In this document: piece by piece, positions 25,201 through 32,181 of the stretch
How positions within the stretch are numbered: the stretch's first letter is position 1
How the letters are laid out: the number at the start of each line of letters is the position of its first letter
DNA from: an uncultured Blautia sp.
GTDB taxonomy: Bacteria; Bacillota; Clostridia; Lachnospirales; Lachnospiraceae
NCBI GenBank assembly: GCA_900556555.1
Contig: USPF01000003.1
Location: 1 to 53,543 of the forward strand
Length of the DNA: 53,543 bases
Direction of reading: 5' to 3'
Position numbers and translations under genes: made by a program
Notes under the pieces: model-generated
Told to the model about the DNA's origin: nothing
The model's database searches: none
Seen by the model: the letters and a program-made list of their open reading frames with translations, nothing else

Positions 25201-27089
25201 GCTGGTTTTACCTCAGGATAAGCAGAATTATCATAATATGGAGCCAGAGCCTGAAGTGCCATACCGGTCATATCAATACCTGCTGTATCATTATCAAGAG
25301 AAAGCCCGAATCCACCGCTTGCTTTCTGGAATTTTAAAATCTGATCTATAAGATCTTTTCTACTCCATTTCGCATCTTTGGGAATTTCATAATTTCTTCC
25401 ATCCAATGCCAGCAGACCAAAAATTGGACAATTAGAAGAATCTGTCATCATATCTTTATGATTATAAATAGCTTCTAAAACATTAAATCCATCTACATCT
25501 GTAGGATTTTTGCCCATTGCCTCAAGTGCAAGAGCAACACGTGCCAAATCAGTCACACGCATTGTTTTTCCACTCTTCTTTAATTGCTTTACTACTGATT
25601 CATAATATTTATCTAACTTACTCTGTTCAATAGTTGCTCCAGAACGAAGAATAGAAAAGATATTCCATTCATCTTCATATTTCTCTAGTGATTTTCCTTG
25701 AAGATATTGCACACCATGAGCAATATCTTCTTTTGCCATAACAAGAGCATCTCCTTGTGGCACCTCACCGTCTTTTGTTACCACTACATCAAAGGAAACT
25801 GGTTTGCAAGATCCTGTTTCATCAAATGGCATACCTGTAACAGTTACTTTTCCTGTTTTTAAAGCATTGATTACATGTTGTGTAGTTTTTGGTGTATTTA
25901 CATTTAATGCATCTTGACTTACAGAGTCTTTTACTTCAACAATACCTTCTTTACTATAAGACCAATGAAATCTTTGCTCTGTTGCATGTTCTGGTGTTGC
26001 TTTGATATTAAATTCAAGCTTATTTCCTTCTTCTACTGTATATTCTTCTTTTTCCACATTAGCAGCAGTCAAAGGATATTTATAACGAAATTCCACACTG
26101 ACTTCTGTAGAAATTTCTGGATTGGATTTGCTGGATACTTTGAATTTCGCTATACCCGCTTTTTTAGGAACAATACCATTGTCAAAAGCTTCCATATGGG
26201 TTGCAATATCTTCGGTCAATGGTTCCCATACAACTTCTTTATCGCTTGCATTGGAAGGAGTATAGTTAATTTTGTAGTTATTATCAGGATTGTCACCTTT
26301 CTGGATTCCTACATAATAATCAGCCAGACCATTCCAGCTATCAATATACCAAACCTGTGGTACACTAACAGAGATTGCCTGAAGTGCAACACCGCTTGAA
26401 ACAGCTTTAAATTCTACAAATATGCTTGGATCAGATTTCAAAGTTGCTTTAAAAACAGCTTCCTGCCCGTCTACACGGAATGTTCCGTCAGCAGGAAGAA
26501 TCATTCCTTCTCCACTGACCTTTTCGATATCAAAATTACTCAGTGCCAAAGGTTCAAACTCTTCACTATTGTCTTTACGGACTTTTAAAGTAAGTGTCTG
26601 AGCCTCAGAACCATTCATCTGACACGGAGCATCCATAGAAATTTCCCTGTCACCGGAAAAAGCTTTCACTTCTACAATAGAGGCTGCTTTTTCAACGTTA
26701 ACCTTAAATTCTACTAATTTTTGCTCTGTATCAAAATCTTCTAGCCAGGATGGTAACACAATGCTTTCATTATGTGGCTGGAAAACCCCGCTGTTATAAT
26801 CAGCCCAATATTCTTTTGTGTACTGATTAATCTGTTTAAAAATCATCCAGCCCACACGGCGGCTACTATATCCCTCCGCTTTAAAAGTTCCCTTGTCTTC
26901 TGTTGTCAGATGAAACTCCCCGTTTTCATCTAACTCCTGAGTATTGCCATCATCATATTCAAACCATACTCTGATAGCTCTTGCCTCCGGTTCTGCAAAC
27001 GCTGTTACCGGAATTGCAGTAATCAACATCGCCATAACCAAAAGCATACTAAACATTCTTTTCCACGTTTTGTTTCTTTTTTGCTTCAT
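22293..27089 (-). CDS. Large cell-wall protein: intrinsic-factor-like barrel plus two DUF4430 domains
   Basis: A 1598-residue exported protein. Residues 1-32 are a signal peptide (cleavage near AFA-EPEA). Residues ~60-445 are Ig/BIG2-like beta domains. Residues ~450-735 form an alpha/alpha-barrel of the prenyltransferase/terpene-cyclase type (GFGLSLDNDTAGIDMTGMAL, NSCTTAQVLTAVSAL, EMATQQVTYALVAYQRM). DUF4430 domains follow at ~751-900 and ~1045-1195 (VERFTIGQG...VPFE.GDN.ATLLKKVIGAEN). Helical repeats separate and follow them, then a beta domain (~1415-1535), a Gly/Ser/Asn linker and a sorting-like end (VKTGD at 1564-1568, hydrophobic span, basic tail). DUF4430 resembles the C-terminal domain of transcobalamin, and the alpha-barrel plus DUF4430 order is that of intrinsic factor. 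A cobalamin riboswitch lies upstream, so corrinoid capture at the cell surface is the best guess. Confidence 0.85.
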   Translation of the reverse strand: MKQKRNKTWKRMFSMLLVMAMLITAIPVTAFAEPEARAIRVWFEYDDGNTQELDENGEFHLTTEDKGTFKAEGYSSRRVGWMIFKQINQYTKEYWADYNSGVFQPHNESIVLPSWLEDFDTEQKLVEFKVNVEKAASIVEVKAFSGDREISMDAPCQMNGSEAQTLTLKVRKDNSEEFEPLALSNFDIEKVSGEGMILPADGTFRVDGQEAVFKATLKSDPSIFVEFKAVSSGVALQAISVSVPQVWYIDSWNGLADYYVGIQKGDNPDNNYKINYTPSNASDKEVVWEPLTEDIATHMEAFDNGIVPKKAGIAKFKVSSKSNPEISTEVSVEFRYKYPLTAANVEKEEYTVEEGNKLEFNIKATPEHATEQRFHWSYSKEGIVEVKDSVSQDALNVNTPKTTQHVINALKTGKVTVTGMPFDETGSCKPVSFDVVVTKDGEVPQGDALVMAKEDIAHGVQYLQGKSLEKYEDEWNIFSILRSGATIEQSKLDKYYESVVKQLKKSGKTMRVTDLARVALALEAMGKNPTDVDGFNVLEAIYNHKDMMTDSSNCPIFGLLALDGRNYEIPKDAKWSRKDLIDQILKFQKASGGFGLSLDNDTAGIDMTGMALQALAPYYDNSAYPEVKPAVDKALKYFKENIKTNAGFIEFGSENSCTTAQVLTAVSALNIDPTAKDSGFVQNGNNMISNLHTYKKDAGFAWQTTMQGQEMATQQVTYALVAYQRMAEGQTRLYDFTDVPEENPSVKPEAPKGTVTLTVERFTIGQGYFVEPVKVPFEEGDNGATLLKKVIGAENYIGNDAFLEAIKGADLGLDKVEVPDYIVKLSENETTTEKVKEYGNESNGPEALGEFDYSDDGKWVFFVNNKEPGSGTANYKPKDGDVLRFQFSVYGYGTDVTGQDWSGETVIEFSNKDRLTNLMAEVNKDKDNLMAHANVKNAYDAASKAISAVITPQKEIDALSDRLSEAMKNPGQPDIEDQKAAKEVEEKISGIGKVTLESKKAIEAARAAYDKLSENQKKLVSNLEILTKAEAELKKLEEEANTGYVIISVERFTIGQGFIYEPVKVPFEKGDNAATLLKKVIGAENFVGEDSYLRAIEGADLGVDKVVVPDYIAEISKNKVTTETARENGNDGDTALGEFDYSQMSGWMYHVNGKAVGYGISDYKPVNGDVLRFQFTMYGYGTDLTGTSWGNPNPVITISNKDNLVAKMADVNENRDRWMAVPAVKAVYDEAVKAMEAVITPKTEIDAITEKLDKAMKDHELTENDQEVANTVIEKINGIGKVTLESKKAIEEARAAYDKLSKNQKKLVSNLETLTKAEAELKKLEEEAVQAEADKKAAEAVVEKINGIGKVTLESKKTIEEARAAYEKLSEAQKKLVSNLETLTKAEAELKKLEEQQGQQGQQGQEKPETSSVTLVNKKYGVSLQGEGLTEDMELQVEALNKDSKDVERMRKEITSKKSIFRLFNIKLMKDGKEIQLPQKAILSIPVGEKYNGKELVVLACSDKDIKQLKGKVTNGSVSVEVTELMSFGVVVDTAASGNEVNGGSGAGTTNSNGGGNSSGGKGVKTGDETQVGMLILLLTLSGAAVVMTAGKKRREQK
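22910..24145 (-). repeat. Three near-identical helical repeats inside the surface-protein gene
   Basis: Copies at about 23975-24145, 23111-23280 and 22910-23075 each encode about 55 residues with the pattern IGKVTLESKK.IE.ARAAY, KLS..QKKLVSNLE.LTKAEAELKKLEE. The second DUF4430 domain separates copy 1 from copies 2 and 3. They are probably stalk-forming three-helix spacers, and their DNA similarity makes copy-number change by recombination likely. Confidence 0.9.
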
Positions 27090-27191
27090 AAGTTCCTCCT
27101 TAATATTATAATATTTACCGCACCATACATATCACACAGAGAATAGGTTCCTGTAGGTCTTACATAGCCATGCGGCGATATTTTATGAAGC

Positions 27192-27415
27192 AAAAAAAGA
27201 TTCTTCACCAACAGGTAAAGAATCTTTGACTTTAGCATATTAAATTATCAAACTGCACGATATATAACATCCTCAACCTGGAAACACTTCTGTGTATAAT
27301 GGCAGTTCTTCTGACTTAGCATCTTACTCTGAAGCATCACAGTAGAGGTGACTGTATCGGATTTACACCGATTTCTCTTTTAACCTTACAAAATCTAACA
27401 CTTAAGGACCATTAT
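27192..27415 (-). promoter_or_regulatory. Cobalamin (B12) riboswitch with terminator, controls the surface-protein gene
   Basis: On the minus strand the outer helix ATAATGG (27409-27415) pairs with CCATTAT (27296-27302). Hallmarks inside are GGTTAAAAGAGAA, GGTGTAAATCC, the conserved loop ACAGTCACCTCTACTGTGATG-type segment (27340-27355), and AAGTCAGAAGAACTGCC. An expression platform ends in a terminator at 27192-27228 (AAAGATTCTT / AAGAATCTTT, seven U). Cobalamin binding should shut off the surface protein. This entry covers most of the 389-base gap 27090-27478; the remainder, 27093-27190, is leader with a CCGCA/TGCGG pairing. Confidence 0.92.
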
Positions 27416-27434
27416 TTGTTATGCAGTTATAATC

Positions 27435-27463
27435 ATAGTACACAATTTGCTTTTTCATGTCAA
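27435..27463 (-). promoter_or_regulatory. Sigma-A promoter of the riboswitch/surface-protein transcript
   Basis: On the minus strand: TTGACA (27458-27463), 17-base spacer, TACTAT (27435-27440). Predicted start near 27428, just before the aptamer. Confidence 0.8.
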
Positions 27464-27478
27464 GCATTTTCAAATTTT

Positions 27479-27976
27479 CTATCTGGCGTGTCCTATGGAA
27501 AAAATACGTCCTTTATATTTTTCCAAAACGCTTGCCATCAAAGTGCCAAGAACACCGCAAGATACCACTTCACCAATTCCAACTGTTATCATAAGAAAAA
27601 CAACTGGAAGGTTCACACCGTATGCATATATCAGAACAAACGGTACAATTACCATATTGGCAACAATAGGTGGAAGTACAGCGATAAGCTTTGGCAGCTT
27701 CCTCAGCATATAAGTACCTACTGCACCAATCAATGTTGCAATACTTCCGAAGATAATGTCAGGAAGAAGTGCTCCTCCTGCAATATTTCCAATGATACAT
27801 CCTACAAATAATCCCGGGATTGCCGCAGGTGTAAAAATCGGAAGCACAGTAAGCATCTCTGCAATACGGATTTGTACTTCACCGAAACTGATGGGTGCAA
27901 ATACGAATGTCAGCACAACATAAATGGCTGCAATCATAGCTGCATGGGTCAAAAATGTTACATTTTTTGTCTTCAT
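27479..27976 (-). CDS. queT: QueT-family queuosine-precursor transporter (ECF S component)
   Basis: A 165-residue membrane protein with about five to six spans. It matches the QueT family of ECF-transporter substrate-binding components: HAAMIAAIYVVLTFVFAPISFGEVQIRIAEML near the N-terminus and GCIIGNIAGG in the middle. It would deliver preQ1 or queuine precursors to the shared ECF energizing module encoded elsewhere. A preQ1-I riboswitch immediately upstream supports the assignment. No other queuosine genes are in the window. The only downstream signal is the promoter of the B12-regulated gene, so read-through into that riboswitch is possible. Confidence 0.93.
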   Translation of the reverse strand: MKTKNVTFLTHAAMIAAIYVVLTFVFAPISFGEVQIRIAEMLTVLPIFTPAAIPGLFVGCIIGNIAGGALLPDIIFGSIATLIGAVGTYMLRKLPKLIAVLPPIVANMVIVPFVLIYAYGVNLPVVFLMITVGIGEVVSCGVLGTLMASVLEKYKGRIFSIGHAR

Positions 27977-27985
27977 TATTCATTT

Positions 27986-28028
27986 CTCCTTTAGTTTTGT
28001 TTTACGTGTGGAAGGTCTCGAACACACG
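27986..28028 (-). promoter_or_regulatory. preQ1-I riboswitch controlling queT translation
   Basis: On the minus strand the P1 stem CGTGTG / CACACG (28023-28028 and 28005-28010) encloses the loop TTCGAGACCTTC. It is followed by the A-rich tail TAAAACAAAACTAA (27991-28004) and directly by the AGGAG ribosome binding site (27986-27990) of queT. This matches the minimal preQ1-I fold in which the tail pairs into the loop. Ligand binding should hide the ribosome site. Confidence 0.85.
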
Positions 28029-28054
28029 ATTCATTTAACGCCGGGAATCGGCAA

Positions 28055-28127
28055 AAAGCCCTATAGACCTTATTTTTATGGGCTTTACAACGATTGGTAG
28101 TATAGCATAGAGAACAGGGAAAATCAA
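28055..28127 (-). promoter_or_regulatory. queT promoter and upstream leader hairpin
   Basis: On the minus strand TTGATT (28122-28127), a 17-base spacer and TATACT (28099-28104) form the promoter. The leader then forms AAAGCCC / GGGCTTT (28080-28086 with 28055-28061) followed by five U. The loop of this hairpin contains AAGGTCT (28065-28071), complementary to AGACCTT in the preQ1 aptamer loop (28012-28018). Confidence 0.6.
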
Positions 28128-28149
28128 GACTATGCTCACTTTGTACCCA

Positions 28150-29520
28150 CTATGAAATAACCAATTCTCTATCCAGTTTTCTGAAAAGTCTTATAAGTAC
28201 TATAATTGCTGCTGCTGCCAGAACCACTTCTGCTGTAAGCTGTGCATATGCTAATCCGTATAACGGGAATAGTGTATTCAGAATATACAGTGCCGGAATT
28301 TCCAAAACTACTTTTCTCATGATTGCAAACACAAGGGCATATCTTCCAAGACCAACAGCCTGGAACACACCAACAGCCAGAAAATCCATACACAAGAACG
28401 GCATACTGATACAAAATCCTCTCAAAAATTGTGTTCCATAACCAATAATCACCTCGTTATTCATAAACATAGCAACCAGGTTTCCTGCAAATACAAAATA
28501 AGCAACTGCTACCGTGCATAAGAATCCTTGACTGATTTTTGCTGTAAAGGTAAGGGTTTTCCGCATCCTTTTATAATTTTTGCTGGAATAATTATAACTA
28601 ATCAGTGGCATAATCCCCTGTGACAGTCCCATTGCAATCTGCATAGGTACCTGATTAATCTTCTGCACAATTCCCATAGCTGCCACAGCATCTGCTCCAA
28701 AGGAAGATGTAAAATTATTTAAAAGAGTCATTCCTGTAACATTCAGCAGGTTTTGAATCGAAGCAGGTATTCCTACACCACATATCCCCATGACAATCTT
28801 TTTGTCAAAAGAAAATTTATTAGGGCGTATGCATACATAGGTCTCTTTTCTTTTTTTATACAGGAGCACAAGAAAATAGGTGAACGCTCCGCAATTAGAT
28901 AAAAAGGTCGCCAGTCCTGCTCCTTCTGCTCCAAGGTTTAGTCCCCAGGGCAAAATAAAAATCGGATCCAGAATAATATTCAGCACACAGCCACTCATGG
29001 TTCCGATGCTGGCATGGAGTGCAGAACCTTCTGAACGTACCATGTAAGCCAGTACCACATTTAATATAGACGGAACCGCACCAAAAACCGCTGTCCATTT
29101 CAGGTATGCTCCGGTTGCCAGTGCCGTATTCGTATCTGCACCAAGAATCCTTAAAAGTGGCTGCTGAAACACTCCACATAAAAGGGAAAACAAAATGCCA
29201 CTAAATAAAGCACAATAAAAGCCAAATGCTGAACTTTTATAAACGGTTTCATAATCTTTCCGTCCCAGAGCACGGCTCATCATGCTGGAGCTTCCTACTC
29301 CAAACAAGTTATTGATGGCATTAAAAGCCAGTAATACAGGTGCTGCCAGTGCAACTGCTGCATTTTGTACCGGGTCATTGTACATTCCTACGAAATAAGT
29401 ATCTGCAAGATTATAAAGCACCATAACCAGGGAACTCAGCACCGTAGGTACTGCAAGTGTGGCTACGGCCTTTGGTATTGGTATTTCTTCAAACAAAAGA
29501 GTCTTTTGCTGATTTTCCAT
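28150..29520 (-). CDS. MATE-family efflux transporter
   Basis: A 456-residue multidrug and toxin extrusion (MATE) protein with the expected twelve hydrophobic spans in two similar halves. Typical stretches include PTVLSSLVMVLYNLADTYFVG near the N-terminus, NNLFGVGSSSMMSRALGRKD at about 62-81, and GIPASIQNLLNVTGMTLLNNF at about residues 253-273. It would export cationic compounds by Na+ or H+ antiport, but its substrate cannot be predicted. It is a single gene, with a TACAAT -10 box on the minus strand at 29565-29570 and no linked regulator. Confidence 0.92.
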   Translation of the reverse strand: MENQQKTLLFEEIPIPKAVATLAVPTVLSSLVMVLYNLADTYFVGMYNDPVQNAAVALAAPVLLAFNAINNLFGVGSSSMMSRALGRKDYETVYKSSAFGFYCALFSGILFSLLCGVFQQPLLRILGADTNTALATGAYLKWTAVFGAVPSILNVVLAYMVRSEGSALHASIGTMSGCVLNIILDPIFILPWGLNLGAEGAGLATFLSNCGAFTYFLVLLYKKRKETYVCIRPNKFSFDKKIVMGICGVGIPASIQNLLNVTGMTLLNNFTSSFGADAVAAMGIVQKINQVPMQIAMGLSQGIMPLISYNYSSKNYKRMRKTLTFTAKISQGFLCTVAVAYFVFAGNLVAMFMNNEVIIGYGTQFLRGFCISMPFLCMDFLAVGVFQAVGLGRYALVFAIMRKVVLEIPALYILNTLFPLYGLAYAQLTAEVVLAAAAIIVLIRLFRKLDRELVIS

Positions 29521-29647
29521 GTGTCACTCTCTCTTTCTGTTTTTATAACTTCATTTATACTTTTATTGTAGCATAAAATCCAAATAGAAAACAGATTTCA
29601 TGTAGATTTGCACACTTTTGCTTACTCTCATTCTCTTAACACAAACA

Positions 29648-29672
29648 GCCCACAGAAAAATATCCTGTGGGC
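29648..29672 (-). terminator. Terminator of glgP
   Basis: The stem GCCCACAG / CTGTGGGC with a 9-base loop is followed on the minus strand by TGTTTGTG; the U-tract is weak but position is right after the glgP stop. Confidence 0.6.
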
Positions 29673-29696
29673 CATTTCCATATTCTTATTCAGTTC

Positions 29697-32159
29697 TTAT
29701 TTCCCAATAACAACTTTATCCAGATGCCAGATTTCATCTACATACTGCTGGATGGTTCTGTCAGAGGTAAACTTACCGGAGCAAGCGGTGTTAAGAAGTG
29801 CCATCTTAGCCCATCTTTCTTCGTCTCTGTAAGCTTCTTCTACTTTTTCCTGTGCTGCTGCATAAGACTTGAAGTCAGCCAGAATAAAGTAAGTATCTGC
29901 TCTGTCACTGCATTTTGTATTCAACAGAGAATCATAGATTTCACGGAACATATTGAAATCTCCATGAGAATAAGTTCCGTTAATCAGCTGCATCAGTACG
30001 TTTCTGATGTCAGGATCGTTGTTGAAATACTGCATTGGGTCGTATCCGCCATGGTTTTCGTAGTTGATAACTTCGTCAGAAGAAAGACCGAAGATAAATG
30101 CATTTTCAGCACCTACTTCTTCTACGATTTCCACGTTAGCACCGTCCATAGTACCAATTGTTGGAGCACCGTTTAACATGAATTTCATGTTACCTGTTCC
30201 TGAAGCTTCTTTACTTGCTGTAGAAATCTGCTCAGAAACATCTGCTGCTGCAAAAATCATTTCTGCATTGGATACACGGTAGTTTTCGATAAATACAACT
30301 TTAATCTTTCCATCAATGGAAGCGTCATTATTGATTACATCTGCTACTGCGTTGATCAGCTTAATTGTCTGTTTTGCACGTCTGTAGCCTGCTGCTGCCT
30401 TTGCACCGAAGATAAAGGTTCTTGGATAGAACGGCATTTCCGGATGTTCTTTAATCTTATTGTACAGGTACATAACGTGAAGGATGTTCATAAGCTGGCG
30501 TTTGTACTCATGAAGTCTCTTAACCTGTACGTCAAAGATGGAGTTCGGATTTACTTCGATTCCGTTGTGCTCCAGAATGTACTTAGCAAGACGTACTTTG
30601 TTACGGTATTTGATGTTCATGAATTCCTGCTGTGCCTTCTTGTCATCTGCATAAACTTTCAGTTTTGCAAGTTCTGGAAGGTTGGTAATCCAGCCATCAC
30701 CGATATGTTCTGTAATCCAGTCTGCCAGAAGTGGGTTTCCGTGAAGCAGGAAACGTCTCTGGGTAATACCGTTTGTCTTATTGTTGAATTTTTCAGGATA
30801 CATTTCATAGAAATCTTTTAATTCCTGTTTCTTCAGAATTTCTGTGTGAAGCTGTGCAACACCGTTTACAGAATATCCTCCCGCAATTGCAAGGTGAGCC
30901 ATTTTCACCTGGCCATCATAAATGATTGCCATTTTTCTGATTTTTTCCTGATTTCCAGGATATTTCTGCTGGATTTCCAACAGGAATCTTCTGTTGATTT
31001 CTTCAATAATCTGATATACACGAGGAAGCAGTTTGGAGAACAGCTCGATTGGCCATTTTTCCAGAGCTTCTGCCATAATCGTATGGTTTGTGTATGCACA
31101 GGTATGGGTTGTGATATCCCATGCTTCATCCCATTCCATTCCTTCTTCGTCAATGAGAATTCTCATAAGTTCCGCAACAGTCATGGTTGGATGGGTATCA
31201 TTTAACTGGAAGGTTACTTTCTTCGGCAGGTCATGAAGGTCACTGTGGGCTTTCTTAAATTTTTCAATTGCAGCCTGAATACTTGCAGAAATGAAGAAAT
31301 ACTGCTGTTTCAGACGAAGTTCTTTTCCTGCATAGTGGTTATCATTTGGATACAGAACTTCTACGATATTTTTTGCCAGGTTTTCCTGCTCTACTGCTTT
31401 GTGATATTCACCTTTGTCGAACAGGTCTAACTGGAAGTCATTGATTGCTTCTGCATCCCAGATACGCAGTGTGTTGACAATCTTATTGTTGTAACCAACG
31501 ATTGGCATATCGTATGGTACTGCACGGACAGACTGATAGCCTTCCTGTACGAAACGGTTTCTGCCTGTTGCGTGGTCGTATTCTACTCTTACATATCCAC
31601 CGAATTTTACTTCTTTTGCATATTCAGGACGGCGCAGTTCAAATGGATAACCGTTCTTTAACCAGTTATCCGGTACTTCTACCTGATAACCGTTCTCGAT
31701 TTTCTGTTTGAACAGACCGTAACGGTAACGGATACCGCAGCCATATGCACAGTATCCTAAGGTTGCCAGAGAATCCAGGAAACATGCTGCCAGCCTTCCC
31801 AGACCTCCGTTTCCAAGAGCCGGGTCTGGTTCCTGGTCTTCAATGGTATTTAAGTCAAATCCTAATTCATCCAGAGCTTCTTTTACTTCGTTGTATGCAC
31901 ATAAGTTAATCAGATTATTACCAAGTGCACGTCCCATAAGGAACTCCATGGATAAATAGTACACAATCTTCGGGTCATCTTTTTCATACTGCTTTTGTGT
32001 TAAAAGCCAGTTGTCAATAACAACATCCTTTACAGCCAGAGACACTGCCTGGAAAACCTGTTCCTGAGTAGCCTCTTCAATAGTTTTTCTGTAAAGCATC
32101 TTTACGTTTTCTTTAACGCTTTCTTTAAATTCTTCTTTCTTGAAATGATGATCTAACAT
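29697..32159 (-). CDS. glgP: Glycogen/starch alpha-glucan phosphorylase
   Basis: A GT35 enzyme releasing glucose 1-phosphate from glycogen or maltodextrins with phosphate and pyridoxal phosphate. About 820 residues, full length. The pyridoxal-phosphate lysine lies in EASGTGNMKFMLNGA, and substrate and cofactor regions such as GNGGLGRLAACFLDS and QLNDTHP are intact. The frame extends into ileS, but the ATG at 32159 follows GTAGGAGGGAAAGAGA and is the correct start. Only 22 bases separate it from the ileS stop, with no terminator visible, so it may be transcribed from the T-box-controlled ileS promoter. No other glycogen genes are nearby. Confidence 0.96.
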   Translation of the reverse strand: MLDHHFKKEEFKESVKENVKMLYRKTIEEATQEQVFQAVSLAVKDVVIDNWLLTQKQYEKDDPKIVYYLSMEFLMGRALGNNLINLCAYNEVKEALDELGFDLNTIEDQEPDPALGNGGLGRLAACFLDSLATLGYCAYGCGIRYRYGLFKQKIENGYQVEVPDNWLKNGYPFELRRPEYAKEVKFGGYVRVEYDHATGRNRFVQEGYQSVRAVPYDMPIVGYNNKIVNTLRIWDAEAINDFQLDLFDKGEYHKAVEQENLAKNIVEVLYPNDNHYAGKELRLKQQYFFISASIQAAIEKFKKAHSDLHDLPKKVTFQLNDTHPTMTVAELMRILIDEEGMEWDEAWDITTHTCAYTNHTIMAEALEKWPIELFSKLLPRVYQIIEEINRRFLLEIQQKYPGNQEKIRKMAIIYDGQVKMAHLAIAGGYSVNGVAQLHTEILKKQELKDFYEMYPEKFNNKTNGITQRRFLLHGNPLLADWITEHIGDGWITNLPELAKLKVYADDKKAQQEFMNIKYRNKVRLAKYILEHNGIEVNPNSIFDVQVKRLHEYKRQLMNILHVMYLYNKIKEHPEMPFYPRTFIFGAKAAAGYRRAKQTIKLINAVADVINNDASIDGKIKVVFIENYRVSNAEMIFAAADVSEQISTASKEASGTGNMKFMLNGAPTIGTMDGANVEIVEEVGAENAFIFGLSSDEVINYENHGGYDPMQYFNNDPDIRNVLMQLINGTYSHGDFNMFREIYDSLLNTKCSDRADTYFILADFKSYAAAQEKVEEAYRDEERWAKMALLNTACSGKFTSDRTIQQYVDEIWHLDKVVIGK

Positions 32160-32181
32160 TTCTCTTTCCCTCCTACAGGTT

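Noticed and set aside
30905..31205. Overlapping frames opposite or inside glgP
   Set aside because: Shadows of a highly conserved 820-residue enzyme; no independent signals.
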